Below are positions 46,641-56,430 of a stretch of 64,000 nt of DNA, in pieces; position 1 is the stretch's first letter, and every line of letters begins with the position of its first letter. A model generated the notes under the pieces. The model had not been told where the DNA came from. It searched no databases and worked only from the letters and a program-made list of their open reading frames with translations. Source of the DNA: Algibacter pectinivorans (lineage in GTDB: Bacteria; Bacteroidota; Bacteroidia; Flavobacteriales; Flavobacteriaceae); the NCBI RefSeq assembly GCF_900112595.1, contig NZ_FOMI01000001.1, positions 248,001 to 312,000 on the forward strand, read 5' to 3'. The translations under genes were made by a program, and so were the position numbers.

Positions 46641-48248
46641 CTAAAGTGATACGCCTCGGCGCCAAGGAATAAAATCGTTTTGATTGAGTAATTTTGCTTT
46701 TGTTTGAACCTTACCACTAGCAACTTTAATAATAAATTCTAGCATATCATGAGCCATTTCATCAATGGTTTTTTCACCTCGAATTACAGCACCTGTTTCA
46801 ATATCTATTATATCTGGCATTTTAACTGCCATTTCTGTATTGGAAGACACTTTTATAACGGGAGTAATAGGGTTACCTGTAGGTGTTCCTAAACCCGTTG
46901 TAAACAACACTATGTTTGCACCAGAACCAACTAAACCTGTTGTACTTTCAACATCATTACCAGGCGTACAAAGTAAGTTTAATCCTGGTTTTGAGATATA
47001 CTCTCCATAATCTAAAACATCTTGTATTGGAGAGGTTCCACCTTTTTTTGCTGCCCCAGCAGACTTCATAGCATCTGTAATTAAACCATCTTTTATATTA
47101 CCTGGAGATGGGTTCATGTCAAACCCTGAACCAGCGTCTATTACCGATTTTTCAAAAGCTTTCATTAAGGCTAAAAACTTTTTTCCGTTCTTATCATCAA
47201 CACACCTGTTAACCAATTCCTGTTCTACTCCACATAGTTCAGGGAATTCTGATAATATAGCAGAACCTTTTAAGGCCACTATTAAATCTGAAACCACACC
47301 TAAAGTTGGATTTGCAGTAATACCTGAAAAGCCATCTGAACCACCACACTCTAAACCTATAGTTAATTTAGATAACGGTGCTGGTTTACGCTCTAAATTG
47401 TTAGCTTTTTTAATAGATTCAAACGAATCTTTAATTATGGCAGACAACATATTATCAACAGTTCCCATTTGTTGCTGTTCGTAAATTAAAACAGGTTTAT
47501 TTAAATTAGGATTAACAGCATGTAGAGCATCTTTAAAAAGACTTATTTGAAGGTTTTGGCAACCTAAACTTAGTACCGTGGCGCCAGCTACATTAGGGTT
47601 ATTTACATAACCAGCCAATAATTTTGCTAAACTTTCAGAATCTTGCCTTATTCCTCCACAACCTCCTGAATGCGTTACAAACTTAACATCAATATTACTA
47701 AATACATTGCTCGAATTATTGGCAACTTCGGTTTCTTCTACGCCTCTAACCAATGATCTTAACAGTATTTGGTGCGGGTTCTGCTTTTGCTTTAAAAGTT
47801 CCTTTTCAAAAACCTCTTTTAGGGTTTCAATATTTCTATTTTCACAAAACACCAAAGGAAAAAACAACCAAATATTTTCTGTTCCTACTTGCCCATCTTC
47901 TCTATGGTAACCTAAAAAAGTTCGATCTTTCCATTTTTTAATATTTGGCGCAGACCATAAGTAAGAATCTGTTTTACCAAAAACTTTTTCGCTTTGATGC
48001 TTAACATTTTCTGTAGTTAAAACATCTCCTTTATGTATTGTACTTTGTGCTACCCCCACAAGAACACCGTACATAATAATTCTATCTCCAGTCTCAAATT
48101 GCTGTAAAGCTATCTTATGTTTTAATTTTGTATTAGATACAATTTTTATGTCTTGCCCTTCAAATAAAACAACCTCGCCTGCTTTTAAGTTTACTAACGC
48201 CACGGCGACATTATCGGTTCTATTTACTTTTATAATTCTCTTTTGCAT
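46641..48248 (-). CDS. uxaA: Altronate dehydratase
   Basis: 535 residues. N-terminal SAF domain (1-85; VNLKAGEVVLFEG, then a 'GDVLTTENV' turn) followed by the UxaA/GarD iron-sulfur dehydratase domain: FLGYHREDGQVGTENIWL, HSGGCGG, GLECGGSDGFSGITANP and SGANIVLFTTGLGTPTGNPI. It converts D-altronate to 2-keto-3-deoxygluconate, last step of the galacturonate branch. Fused UxaA (N plus C domains) is the usual Bacteroidota form. Ends 42 bases from the convergent lacI gene. Confidence 0.93.
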   Translation of the reverse strand: MQKRIIKVNRTDNVAVALVNLKAGEVVLFEGQDIKIVSNTKLKHKIALQQFETGDRIIMYGVLVGVAQSTIHKGDVLTTENVKHQSEKVFGKTDSYLWSAPNIKKWKDRTFLGYHREDGQVGTENIWLFFPLVFCENRNIETLKEVFEKELLKQKQNPHQILLRSLVRGVEETEVANNSSNVFSNIDVKFVTHSGGCGGIRQDSESLAKLLAGYVNNPNVAGATVLSLGCQNLQISLFKDALHAVNPNLNKPVLIYEQQQMGTVDNMLSAIIKDSFESIKKANNLERKPAPLSKLTIGLECGGSDGFSGITANPTLGVVSDLIVALKGSAILSEFPELCGVEQELVNRCVDDKNGKKFLALMKAFEKSVIDAGSGFDMNPSPGNIKDGLITDAMKSAGAAKKGGTSPIQDVLDYGEYISKPGLNLLCTPGNDVESTTGLVGSGANIVLFTTGLGTPTGNPITPVIKVSSNTEMAVKMPDIIDIETGAVIRGEKTIDEMAHDMLEFIIKVASGKVQTKAKLLNQNDFIPWRRGVSL

Positions 48249-48267
48249 AATAACTCTTCCTTACGTT

Positions 48268-49755
48268 TTAGTAGTTTTTACTATAATTTTTAAAACCTAT
48301 CTCAACGCCATTACTTTCAATTTCTTTTAAAGCTAAAGCTATAGCTTTTGTAAGATTATCGACTTTAGTTAAATCTTGACCCCAATATGCTTCTATACTT
48401 AGTACCCTATATGCCACCTCATAAAAATCTTTAGATTTCCATATTTTTGCAAGAGTACTAACAATTTGCTCACTATCTTGTACAGGTAATGTTTTACCCT
48501 TAAACGAGCCTTTATAAAACCTAATTAAACAAGCAAAAGCAAAAGTTAAATTTGTAGGAACTTTGTTTTGAAGTTTAACATATTCTAGTAAACTTGGTAG
48601 TACTCTTACCGTAAATTTAGAAATAGAATTTAAAGCTATACTAGATAAATTGTGTATTATAAATGGGTTTTTAAATCTATCAAAAACTTGGTTAGCAAAA
48701 CTATTTAACTCCTGCTTGTCCATATTTAGTGTCTCTATAATTTCGTTAAAAACAGTATTTTTTATAAAACTACCTGTAAACGAATTATCTACAGATTCTT
48801 TAACAGTATTATTACCAAATAAAATAGAAAATGGCACCATTGCTGTATGTGCACCATTTAATATACGTACTTTACGAGTACGATATGGTTGCATATTATT
48901 AACAATCTTTACGTCTAGATTTGTTTTATCAAACGGCAGTTTAGCTTTTAAATGGTTATCTCCTTCAATTACCCAAAGAAAAAACGCTTCAGATGTAACA
49001 ATTAAGTTATCTATATATGCTAGTTGCGAATTGTAGGTTTCTATTTCTACTTTTGGATATCCTGGAACAATTCTATCCACTAATGTATTATGGAACGTAC
49101 TATTTTGTAGTAACCAAGTTTTAAAATCATCTCCTAAATTCCACTTAGAAATATATTTTAAAATAATGTCTTTTAAACTATCAGAATTATAATTTATAAG
49201 TTCACAAGGTATTATTGTTAATCCTTTAGTTGTGTCACCTTTAAAAAACCTATAGCGCTCATATAAAAAAACGGTTAGTTTAGCAGGAAAAGAATTTGGT
49301 GGCTGCATATTTGCTGTATCAGTTTCAACATAAGCAATACCTGCCTCGGTAGTATTGGATATTACAAACTCCAAACTTTCCTCTTGCGCTAAACTTAAGT
49401 ATTCACTAAAATTAGCATATGGGTCTACGCCCTTCACAATATTTGAAATAAGCTCAATGTCTTGAATTTCTTTACCTTTATTAACACCTTTCATAAAAAG
49501 TGTATACAACCCATCTTGATTATTTAGCATTTTCACTAACCCATTATTTATAGGTTGCACTACTGCTATTCCTGCTTTAAAGCCTACAACTTTATTTAAT
49601 TCTTGAAATGCATAGCCAACAAAAGCCCTAAGAAAATTGCCCTCTCCGAACTGAACAATTTTAATTGGGTCTCGATAATTAAAATCTAAAACTTCTCTAT
49701 TTAGTATCTTTTTATTTTCTTTTAAATTTGGCATACTCTTTAAATTATAAGTCAA
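48268..49755 (-). CDS. uxaB: Tagaturonate reductase
   Basis: 495 residues, long-chain mannitol dehydrogenase family. IKIVQFGEGNFLRAFVGYAF (about 31-50) is the NAD Rossmann motif, and KVRILNGAHTAMVPF the catalytic helix with the conserved lysine/asparagine/histidine set. Tagaturonate-specific UxaB is preferred over mannonate oxidoreductase (UxuB) because the gene lies between uxaC and uxaA. It reduces D-tagaturonate to D-altronate with NADH. Confidence 0.9.
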   Translation of the reverse strand: MTYNLKSMPNLKENKKILNREVLDFNYRDPIKIVQFGEGNFLRAFVGYAFQELNKVVGFKAGIAVVQPINNGLVKMLNNQDGLYTLFMKGVNKGKEIQDIELISNIVKGVDPYANFSEYLSLAQEESLEFVISNTTEAGIAYVETDTANMQPPNSFPAKLTVFLYERYRFFKGDTTKGLTIIPCELINYNSDSLKDIILKYISKWNLGDDFKTWLLQNSTFHNTLVDRIVPGYPKVEIETYNSQLAYIDNLIVTSEAFFLWVIEGDNHLKAKLPFDKTNLDVKIVNNMQPYRTRKVRILNGAHTAMVPFSILFGNNTVKESVDNSFTGSFIKNTVFNEIIETLNMDKQELNSFANQVFDRFKNPFIIHNLSSIALNSISKFTVRVLPSLLEYVKLQNKVPTNLTFAFACLIRFYKGSFKGKTLPVQDSEQIVSTLAKIWKSKDFYEVAYRVLSIEAYWGQDLTKVDNLTKAIALALKEIESNGVEIGFKNYSKNY

Positions 49756-49863
49756 ACAATTTATTTAACCAACGGCTATACTATGCTGTCGAGAATATTG
49801 CAATTAGCAATTTCATTGTACCTTGTACTCTTTTATAAACTAGGTAGTTTTTTGGCTTTTATC

Positions 49864-51264
49864 TTAAAAATTAAAATACTCTTTTGCGTTATTATAACTT
49901 ATATCGGCTACCATTTTCCCTATCCATTCCATATCGTTTGGTAGCTCACCTCTTTTAATTTCATCTCCTAAAAGGTTACAGAGTATGCGCCTAAAATACT
50001 CATGTCTAGGAAAAGACAAAAAGCTACGCGAATCTGTTAACATACCTATAAAACAACTTATTAATCCCATATTGGAAATCGCATTTAACTGCTTTGTCAT
50101 GCCATCTTTTTGATCAAGAAACCACCAACCTGAACCAAATTGAACCTTTCCTTTTATGCTTCCATCATTAAAATTTCCAATCATGGTTGCCATAACTTCA
50201 TTATCTGCCGGGTTTAAATTATACAAAATAGTTTTAGTCAATTTATTTTTACTATCTAGTGTATTTAGAAATGCCGATAATTTTTCGGCTTGAGAGTAAT
50301 CTCCAATAGAGTCCCAACCTGTATCCGGACCTAAAACACTAAGCATACGTGTGTTGTTATTACGCAATGCTCCTAGATGAAATTGTTGTACCCAACCAAA
50401 TTCATGGTAAGTTTCTGAGAGAAACAAAAGAATTGCCGATTCAAATTTTAAAACCTCCGCTTTTAAAAGTCGTTCTCCACGCCTTTTCTTTTTAAAAATT
50501 ACATCAATTTCGCTATCCGTAAAAGGCACAAAAGAAAGTTGATTTAAACCATGATCGCAAATTCCACAGCCATTTGCATTGAAATACTCAATTCTACTTC
50601 TTAAAGCATCTTTTAATTTTTGATAGGTACTTATGTTTATACCTGCAGATTCTCCAAGTTTATTTAAATAGTCATTATAACCATCATTAGCAATTAAAAT
50701 AACTTTATCTGGCCTAAAGGCCGTACTTACTTTTATTTCAAAATTACTTTTAGCTAATTTTTTGTGATACTCCAAACTATCTATTGGATCTTCTGTTGTA
50801 CAAACCAATTCTGTATTAACTTTACGCAATAGATTTCTACAACTATAGGTAGAATTAGTTAATTGCTCTGCAGTACTTTCATAAATCTTTTCGCCAGACT
50901 TTCTATCCAATAAATCATTGACATTAAAATAACGTGCTAATTCCAAGTGAGTCCAATGGTACAAAGGGTTACGCATAGTATAAGGTACCGTTTTAGCCCA
51001 ATGCATAAACTTTTCTTTATCTGTAGCATTACCGGTAATATATTTTTCTTTAACACCTATAGTTCGCATTGCCCTCCATTTATAGTGATCTCCGTTAATC
51101 CAGACTTGAGTTAAATTATTAAAAATTTTATCATCAAGTATAGCTTTAGGTGATAAATGATTATGGTAGTCTATAATAGGCTGTTGTTTTGAGTAATTAT
51201 GATATAGCTCTTTAGCATACTTATTTTCTAAAAGAAAATTATCGTGTATAAAATTTTTAATCAT
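49864..51264 (-). CDS. uxaC: Glucuronate/galacturonate isomerase
   Basis: 466 residues, amidohydrolase-like UxaC family. IDYHNHLSPKAI near the start (metal-binding HxH pattern), WLNGDHYKWRAMR-like INGDHYKWRAMRTIG, and later QFHLGALRNNNTRML with GPDTGWDSIGD are diagnostic. It interconverts D-glucuronate/D-fructuronate and D-galacturonate/D-tagaturonate. It is the first gene of the uxaC-uxaB-uxaA unit; the promoter and operator are just upstream. Confidence 0.95.
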   Translation of the reverse strand: MIKNFIHDNFLLENKYAKELYHNYSKQQPIIDYHNHLSPKAILDDKIFNNLTQVWINGDHYKWRAMRTIGVKEKYITGNATDKEKFMHWAKTVPYTMRNPLYHWTHLELARYFNVNDLLDRKSGEKIYESTAEQLTNSTYSCRNLLRKVNTELVCTTEDPIDSLEYHKKLAKSNFEIKVSTAFRPDKVILIANDGYNDYLNKLGESAGINISTYQKLKDALRSRIEYFNANGCGICDHGLNQLSFVPFTDSEIDVIFKKKRRGERLLKAEVLKFESAILLFLSETYHEFGWVQQFHLGALRNNNTRMLSVLGPDTGWDSIGDYSQAEKLSAFLNTLDSKNKLTKTILYNLNPADNEVMATMIGNFNDGSIKGKVQFGSGWWFLDQKDGMTKQLNAISNMGLISCFIGMLTDSRSFLSFPRHEYFRRILCNLLGDEIKRGELPNDMEWIGKMVADISYNNAKEYFNF

Positions 51265-51301
51265 ATCGTAATTCTTAAAGCATTAGTAATATACGTATTT
51301 A

Positions 51302-51315
51302 TGCAATCGATTACA
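51302..51315. promoter_or_regulatory. LacI-type operator at the uxaC start site
   Basis: TGCAATCGATTACA, a 14-bp palindrome with one mismatch pair, centred on CG, is a typical LacI-family operator. It abuts the -7 element on its downstream side, so a bound regulator would cover the transcription start. Its neighbour gene encodes a LacI regulator. Confidence 0.7.
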
Positions 51316-51323
51316 CAAATATA
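51316..51323 (-). promoter_or_regulatory. -7 promoter element of uxaC
   Basis: Minus-strand TATATTTG, exact TAnnTTTG match, immediately upstream of the palindromic operator. It is 52 bases ahead of the uxaC ATG. Confidence 0.6.
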
Positions 51324-51505
51324 TGCTAAATTTAAAGAATGCATCTAAATTAACAAAAAAGTGTTTGTAAAAAGTGTATTTACTTGTATGTTTAGGTTTT
51401 AGGTGTTTGGTTAACTAAATAATACCCAAAGCATAAATACACACCTAAAATAAGATAGATAAAAAATCTGCATCAATAATAAAGGGACTGTTATAAACGA
51501 AAAAA

Positions 51506-51525
51506 GTCGAAGATAAATCTTCGAC
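51506..51525 (-). terminator. Terminator behind tRNA-Leu
   Basis: GTCGAAGATAAATCTTCGAC, a perfect 8-9 bp stem, then six T on the minus strand. It starts 5 bases past the mature 3' end of the tRNA and ends the transcript. Confidence 0.85.
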
Positions 51526-51530
51526 TTTTG

Positions 51531-51612
51531 TGCGGGCGGGGAGACTCGAACTCCCACACATTGCTGCACTAGATCCTAAGTCTAGCGTGTCTACCAATTC
51601 CACCACGCCCGC
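51531..51612 (-). tRNA. tRNA-Leu (anticodon UAG)
   Basis: Minus-strand cloverleaf of 82 bases: acceptor GCGGGCG pairs with CGCCCGC, D-arm with GGTAGACACG, anticodon stem CTAGA/TCTAG around loop CTTAGGA giving anticodon TAG, a long variable arm of leucine type, and TTCGAGTC in the T-loop. Discriminator A; CCA is not encoded. Confidence 0.95.
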
Positions 51613-51682
51613 AAAAGGACTGCAAATATAAACAACATTTTTAAATTGCAAACTTTATAGGGCCAAAAAACTTTCTTTTTTA

Positions 51683-51690
51683 TACTTTTG
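51683..51690 (+). promoter_or_regulatory. -7 promoter element of the M20 dipeptidase gene
   Basis: TACTTTTG matches TAnnTTTG, 23 bases ahead of the ATG at 51714, leaving a short untranslated leader. Confidence 0.5.
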
Positions 51691-51713
51691 ATTATATCCA
51701 CATAAAATTTTCA

Positions 51714-53102
51714 ATGAATCAAATCAAATCTTACATAGCTGAACATAAAGAAAGATTCTTAACAGAATTAATCGATATACTAAAAATTCCATCAATAAGT
51801 GCAGATAAAGCTTATAAAAAAGATGTTCTAAAAACGGCCGATACTATTAAGTATAGCCTAGAAAAAGTAGGCTGCGATACTGTCGAAATTTGCAAAACAG
51901 ACGGCTACCCTATTGTATATGCCCAAAAAATAATTGATAAAAACCTACCCACTATTTTGGTTTATGGCCATTACGATGTACAACCGCCAGATCCTATAAA
52001 TTTATGGGACTCGCCACCTTTCGAGCCCGTAATTAAAAAAACAGATAAACATCCCGATGGCGCTATTTTTGCACGTGGTGCCTGCGATGACAAAGGGCAA
52101 ATGTACATGCATGTAAAAGCTATGGAGTTCATGACGGCTACCAACCAGCTGCCTTGCAACGTTAAATTTATGATTGAGGGCGAAGAAGAAGTAGGAAGCG
52201 CCAACCTAGCAACCTTTGTAAAAAACAACACCGAAAAACTTAAAAACGACGTTATTTTAATTTCTGACACCGGAATGATTGCAAACAACGTCCCATCCAT
52301 AACAACAGGTTTACGTGGCTTAAGCTATGTCGAGGTAGAAGTAACAGGTCCAAATCGCGATTTGCACTCGGGTCTCTATGGCGGCGCAGTAGCAAATCCA
52401 ATAAATATTTTAACCAAAATGATTGCATCGCTTCACGACGAAAACAATCATATAACCATTCCTGGATTTTACGATAACGTTGAAGAATTATCACAACAAG
52501 AACGTGCAGAAATGGCTAAAGCACCATTCAATTTAGATGCTTATAAAAAAGCCTTAGATATTAACGCGGTTTACGGGGAAACCGGATACACCACCAACGA
52601 GCGCAATTCCATACGCCCAACACTAGACGTTAATGGTATTTGGGGTGGTTACACCGGCGAAGGCGCCAAAACTGTTATTGCAAGTAAAGCCTACGCCAAA
52701 ATTTCTATGCGTTTAGTCCCAAACCAAGACTGGCAAAACATAACAAAATTATTTAAAACCCATTTCGAAAACATCGCCCCACAAGGCGTAACCGTAAAAG
52801 TAACTCCGCACCACGGCGGCCAAGGCTACGTAACACCTATTGATAGTGTGGGCTACAAAGCCGCAAGTAAAGCCTACCAAGACACCTTCGGGAAAACCCC
52901 AATACCACAACGTAGCGGCGGCAGTATACCCATTGTTGCCCTATTCGAGCAAGAGTTAAAAAGTAAAACTATTTTAATGGGCTTTGGTCTAGACAGCGAC
53001 GCTATCCATTCGCCAAACGAACATTTTGGCGTCTGGAATTACTTAAAAGGCATAGAAACCATTCCGTTATTTTATAAATACTTTACCGAATTATCAAGAT
53101 AA
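51714..53102 (+). CDS. M20-family dipeptidase
   Basis: 462 residues, M20/CNDP-like zinc peptidase. Metal motifs in order: YGHYDVQPP, ARGACDDKGQ, EGEEEVGS and SDTGM; the dimerisation domain starts at RGLSYVEVEV (about 200). The last zinc ligand is the histidine in SDAIHSPNEHFG. Cytoplasmic, since no signal peptide is seen. It hydrolyses dipeptides, but carboxypeptidase or succinyl-diaminopimelate specificity cannot be excluded. Ends before a strong hairpin. Confidence 0.9.
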   Translation: MNQIKSYIAEHKERFLTELIDILKIPSISADKAYKKDVLKTADTIKYSLEKVGCDTVEICKTDGYPIVYAQKIIDKNLPTILVYGHYDVQPPDPINLWDSPPFEPVIKKTDKHPDGAIFARGACDDKGQMYMHVKAMEFMTATNQLPCNVKFMIEGEEEVGSANLATFVKNNTEKLKNDVILISDTGMIANNVPSITTGLRGLSYVEVEVTGPNRDLHSGLYGGAVANPINILTKMIASLHDENNHITIPGFYDNVEELSQQERAEMAKAPFNLDAYKKALDINAVYGETGYTTNERNSIRPTLDVNGIWGGYTGEGAKTVIASKAYAKISMRLVPNQDWQNITKLFKTHFENIAPQGVTVKVTPHHGGQGYVTPIDSVGYKAASKAYQDTFGKTPIPQRSGGSIPIVALFEQELKSKTILMGFGLDSDAIHSPNEHFGVWNYLKGIETIPLFYKYFTELSR

Positions 53103-53117
53103 GTTTCATGGCGTTAC

Positions 53118-53150
53118 TTTTTGCTTAAACCTTGTAGGTTTAAGCAAAAA
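53118..53150 (+). terminator. Terminator of the M20 dipeptidase gene
   Basis: TTTTTGCTTAAACC / GGTTTAAGCAAAAA around a 5-base loop, a perfect 14-bp stem whose outer A-T pairs give T-runs on both sides. Adjacent to REP copy 3. Confidence 0.7.
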
Positions 53151-53222
53151 GTCGGGCTTTCAGGAGTCGCTCCCTCCTACGTCGGGGAGCTCCAACAAAT
53201 CCTTCAATCCCTAACACAAGTT
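53151..53222. repeat. REP-like extragenic repeat, copy 3
   Basis: Contains GTCGGGCTTTCAGGAGTC, CTACGTCGGGGAGCTCC and ends CTTCAATCCCTAACAC; the reverse complement matches the words of copy 2 (GTTAGGGATTGAAG, CCCGACG, AGGAGG, GAAAGCCCGAC). Confidence 0.65.
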
Positions 53223-53233
53223 AGCAACACATC

Positions 53234-54091
53234 ATGAAAAACCAACATAACAATCACCTTTTATTACTCGTTATCGCCACCCTACTGGTTAGTACCTCTG
53301 GTGTTCTTGGAAAACACATAGACTTACCAACTCCCGTTATTATTTGGTGCAGAAGTGCATTAGGAGCGCTTTTCCTGTTTATCTTTTGTCGCTACAAAAA
53401 GTTAAATCTAAAGATTCAATCAAAAAAAGATGTCCCAACTATTCTTTTGGGCGCTGTATTATTAGGCATACATTGGGTAACTTATTTTTACGCATTAAAA
53501 TTATCAAACGTTGCCATAGGTATGCTAGCCATGTTTACATTCCCTGTAATTACAGCTTTTTTAGAACCTCTTTTTACAAAATCTAAATTAAACACAGTAC
53601 ATATTTTAATGGGACTCATGGTAATAATTGGCATATTTATTCTCGCACCAGAACTTAATTTTGAAAACACGCACTTAAAAGGCATTCTAATGGGTGTTTT
53701 TTCGGCTGTGTGTTACTCAATAAGAAACTTAATTTTAAAGAAGCATGTGCACAAATATGACGGTACCGTACTCATGATGCAACAAGTTTCAATCGTAAGT
53801 ATATTGTTATTACCAATAATGTTCAAAATGGATATTAGCAATATCCAAACTCAAGTACCGTACCTGCTCATATTAGGTTTAGTTACCACAGCCATTGGAC
53901 ATTCGCTATTTATAAGTAGTCTCAAGTATTTCTCCGTGAGCACCGCCAGTATTATTGGAAGTGCTCAACCCATTTTTGGTATAATCATGGCATTTCTATT
54001 CTTAAATGAAATTCCTAACTTAAATACGTTTTTTGGAGGCGCTTTAATTATTGGTACGGTTGTAATTGAGAGTGTTAGGTCTAGGAAATAA
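53234..54091 (+). CDS. DMT-family (EamA) transporter
   Basis: 285 residues with about ten hydrophobic helices in two repeats of five, the EamA architecture: repeat one 8-135, repeat two about 145-280. GVLGKHIDLP and LLGIHWVTYFYALK are typical of the drug/metabolite exporters. Substrate unknown; inner membrane. Confidence 0.88.
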   Translation: MKNQHNNHLLLLVIATLLVSTSGVLGKHIDLPTPVIIWCRSALGALFLFIFCRYKKLNLKIQSKKDVPTILLGAVLLGIHWVTYFYALKLSNVAIGMLAMFTFPVITAFLEPLFTKSKLNTVHILMGLMVIIGIFILAPELNFENTHLKGILMGVFSAVCYSIRNLILKKHVHKYDGTVLMMQQVSIVSILLLPIMFKMDISNIQTQVPYLLILGLVTTAIGHSLFISSLKYFSVSTASIIGSAQPIFGIIMAFLFLNEIPNLNTFFGGALIIGTVVIESVRSRK

Positions 54092-54184
54092 CACTTCCAA
54101 CATCATTTTTATATCAAATTTTGTAACAAATCACCAGCTTTAACGTTCTAATAGACAATCATCAATCAAAAAATCAATCAAGTT

Positions 54185-55285
54185 ATGTTAAAGCAATTTT
54201 TTATTATCTGCTCTGGGGCAGACACAGATATTTTAAAAACCTGTTCGGTTGGCGAGCAAAATAAATATGCAGGCATTGGCGCTACCGTTTTATTTACTGC
54301 AATTATGGCTTTTATTGCCGGTAGTTATGCCCTTTACACGGTTTTCGACAATCCGTACACCTCCATTTTCTTCGGACTTATTTGGGGTTTACTCATTTTT
54401 AATTTAGACCGCTATATTGTTTCAACTATAAAAAAAACAGATTCTTTATTTAAGGAAATTATTCAGGCATCGCCCAGAATAGTGCTTGCCGTAATTATAG
54501 CCATTGTTATTTCTAAACCCTTAGAGCTTAAAATTTTCGAAAAAGAGATAAATCAGGTTTTACTAGAACAGAAAAACCAAATGACTTTAGCTAACAAAAG
54601 GCAACTAGCTGAGCAATTCTTGCCTACTATTACAACACTACAAAACGATATAGAAAATTTAAACAATACGGTAAGTATCAAAGAGGCAGAAGTTAACGCG
54701 CTTTACAACACCTACATTGGCGAAGCCGAAGGAACAGCAGGCACTAACCTTTTAGGAAAAGGCCCTGTTTATAAAGAAAAACGCGAAAAACACGACGCCT
54801 TATTAGCCGAATTACAACTATTAAAAGCAGAAAATAAAGCTAAAATTATAGGCATTGAAAACGACATTGCTAATCTAAAAAGCCAATACAATTTGCAAGT
54901 AGCAACATCTCAAACTATTATCGATAATTTTGATGGCTTAATGGCACGCGTTGAAGCCCTGGGAAAGTTACCACGGCTTCCATCATTTTTTATATTCTTG
55001 CTTTTTTTAGCCATAGAAACATCGCCAATACTAGCAAAGTTATTGTCTCCTAAGGGCGCATACGATCTAAAATTAGAGGACGAGGAAACCGCATTAAAAA
55101 CACATGTGTTGCAAAATAAAAACCAACGCGATGCTTTGTTAAAAACAGATTACGCCATTAACGATCGTATTTATAGCGACCTTGAAAACGAAGAGGAACT
55201 CTATACCTACAAGCGCAACAAATTGAGAGAGCTAATGCAATTGCAGGCAGATTCCTTCTATAAAAAACAGAAAAATATATTGTAA
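54185..55285 (+). CDS. DUF4407 membrane protein
   Basis: 366 residues. Two pairs of hydrophobic helices: about 33-75 and 95-115, and a last one around 265-285; between them is a long helical, coiled-coil domain (about 125-260; repeats of LEQKNQ, LAELQLLKAEN). The start ICSGADTDILKTC and NLDRYIVSTIKKTD are DUF4407 signatures. No function is known. Two bases from the convergent STAS gene. Confidence 0.85.
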   Translation: MLKQFFIICSGADTDILKTCSVGEQNKYAGIGATVLFTAIMAFIAGSYALYTVFDNPYTSIFFGLIWGLLIFNLDRYIVSTIKKTDSLFKEIIQASPRIVLAVIIAIVISKPLELKIFEKEINQVLLEQKNQMTLANKRQLAEQFLPTITTLQNDIENLNNTVSIKEAEVNALYNTYIGEAEGTAGTNLLGKGPVYKEKREKHDALLAELQLLKAENKAKIIGIENDIANLKSQYNLQVATSQTIIDNFDGLMARVEALGKLPRLPSFFIFLLFLAIETSPILAKLLSPKGAYDLKLEDEETALKTHVLQNKNQRDALLKTDYAINDRIYSDLENEEELYTYKRNKLRELMQLQADSFYKKQKNIL

Positions 55286-55564
55286 TTATGCGGCTATTTC
55301 AGATTTAAAGTGATCGTAAAGCTCTTTACATCCAAAACCAACTATAGACAGTCGTTTGTTTTTAGCCAATGCTTCTTCGTGTAATTTTGAAATAGCACCT
55401 ACACCATATCTATCCATACTTTCCACATCCTGAATGCTAATAGTGATATGATTTGCCTTTTCAAAAATGTTTTTAAAAGTAGCATTAAATACATTTAAAC
55501 TTTGTTTGTTTAACACACCTTTTACTTTAAAGAAATTGTTGCAGTTTGAAATTTTAAAATCCAT
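55286..55564 (-). CDS. STAS-domain protein
   Basis: 92 residues, STAS fold (strand FKVKGVLNKQ, helix, central strand ITISIQDVESMD). At the loop where anti-anti-sigma factors carry DSSGLG this one has DRYGVGA, so the phosphorylatable serine is replaced; a phosphorylation-switch role is doubtful. It is convergent with and directly abuts DUF4407. Function unknown. Confidence 0.72.
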   Translation of the reverse strand: MDFKISNCNNFFKVKGVLNKQSLNVFNATFKNIFEKANHITISIQDVESMDRYGVGAISKLHEEALAKNKRLSIVGFGCKELYDHFKSEIAA

Positions 55565-55863
55565 AATCTATTGATTTTTAAGGGTTAAAATAAACTTGAG
55601 GGAGAGTCTTAATTTTAATTACAGTTTAAAAGTACATAATACGACAAGTATTCTCACAATTTTTTCGACCAACCCTTTTTTACTTTAGATGAAAAAAAAC
55701 TTTCTGTAAATTTTATCGGTGAACAACCTGATTTTCATCTTGGTAAAAAAAACTAAAACCACAATTAAGATTTTATTACATTTACCAATGCTTTAAAATA
55801 TTGGTATATTTATTGAAGTACACTTAATACATAAAACGCTAATTATAAATAAAATTTAAACCC

Positions 55864-56295
55864 ATGAAAAAACTTATTGTACTGCTATGTATATTATGTT
55901 TCTGCAATAGTTACTCGCAAACCAATGATGAAGATGATGTTAAGGCAATAAACAAAGTTTTAAAAAAACAAAGAATAGCATGGTCTAACCACGATTTAGA
56001 AGGTTACATGGCAGGCTATTGGGATAGTGAGTTATTAAAGTTTTATAGTAAAAATGGTGTTACCTATGGTTGGGAAAACACTTTTGATCGTTATGAAAAA
56101 GCTTACCCAACAAAAGAGCATACCGGAAAACTTAGTTTTAAAATTAACGACGTTACCAAAATAAGCGAAGGTGCTTATTACGTTTTAGGCGAATACCACA
56201 TTAAACGAGACATGGGTAATGCCGATGGTATATTTATGCTAGTCTTTAAAAAGATTAATGGCGAATGGAAAATAATAGCCGATACCTCAACGTAA
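55864..56295 (+). CDS. Secreted NTF2-like (SnoaL/DUF4440) protein
   Basis: 143 residues with a signal peptide (MKKLIVLLCILCFCNSYSQ). The mature part is one NTF2-like cone: AINKVLKKQRIAWSNHDLEGYMAGYW, GWENTFDRY, then the closing FKKINGEWKIIADTST typical of DUF4440. Function unknown; calcium/calmodulin-kinase-association or steroid-isomerase folds share the shape. The 298 bases upstream hold no gene. Confidence 0.85.
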   Translation: MKKLIVLLCILCFCNSYSQTNDEDDVKAINKVLKKQRIAWSNHDLEGYMAGYWDSELLKFYSKNGVTYGWENTFDRYEKAYPTKEHTGKLSFKINDVTKISEGAYYVLGEYHIKRDMGNADGIFMLVFKKINGEWKIIADTST

Positions 56296-56370
56296 TAGCT
56301 CACGCTTTTTTTTGATTACAAAAAATAGTAGCGACAAATTAAAACCTAGACCGCTTTTTATATTATACTT

Positions 56371-56402
56371 TAACCCTTGTATTTGTGCAGGGGTTATTTT
56401 TT
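56371..56402 (+). terminator. Terminator of the NTF2-like gene
   Basis: TAACCCTTG, loop TATTTGTG, CAGGGGTTA, then a run of T to 56403. It ends transcription of the NTF2-like gene. Confidence 0.7.
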
Positions 56403-56430
56403 TATTTGTTCTTTTTATTGGTGTGTGAAA

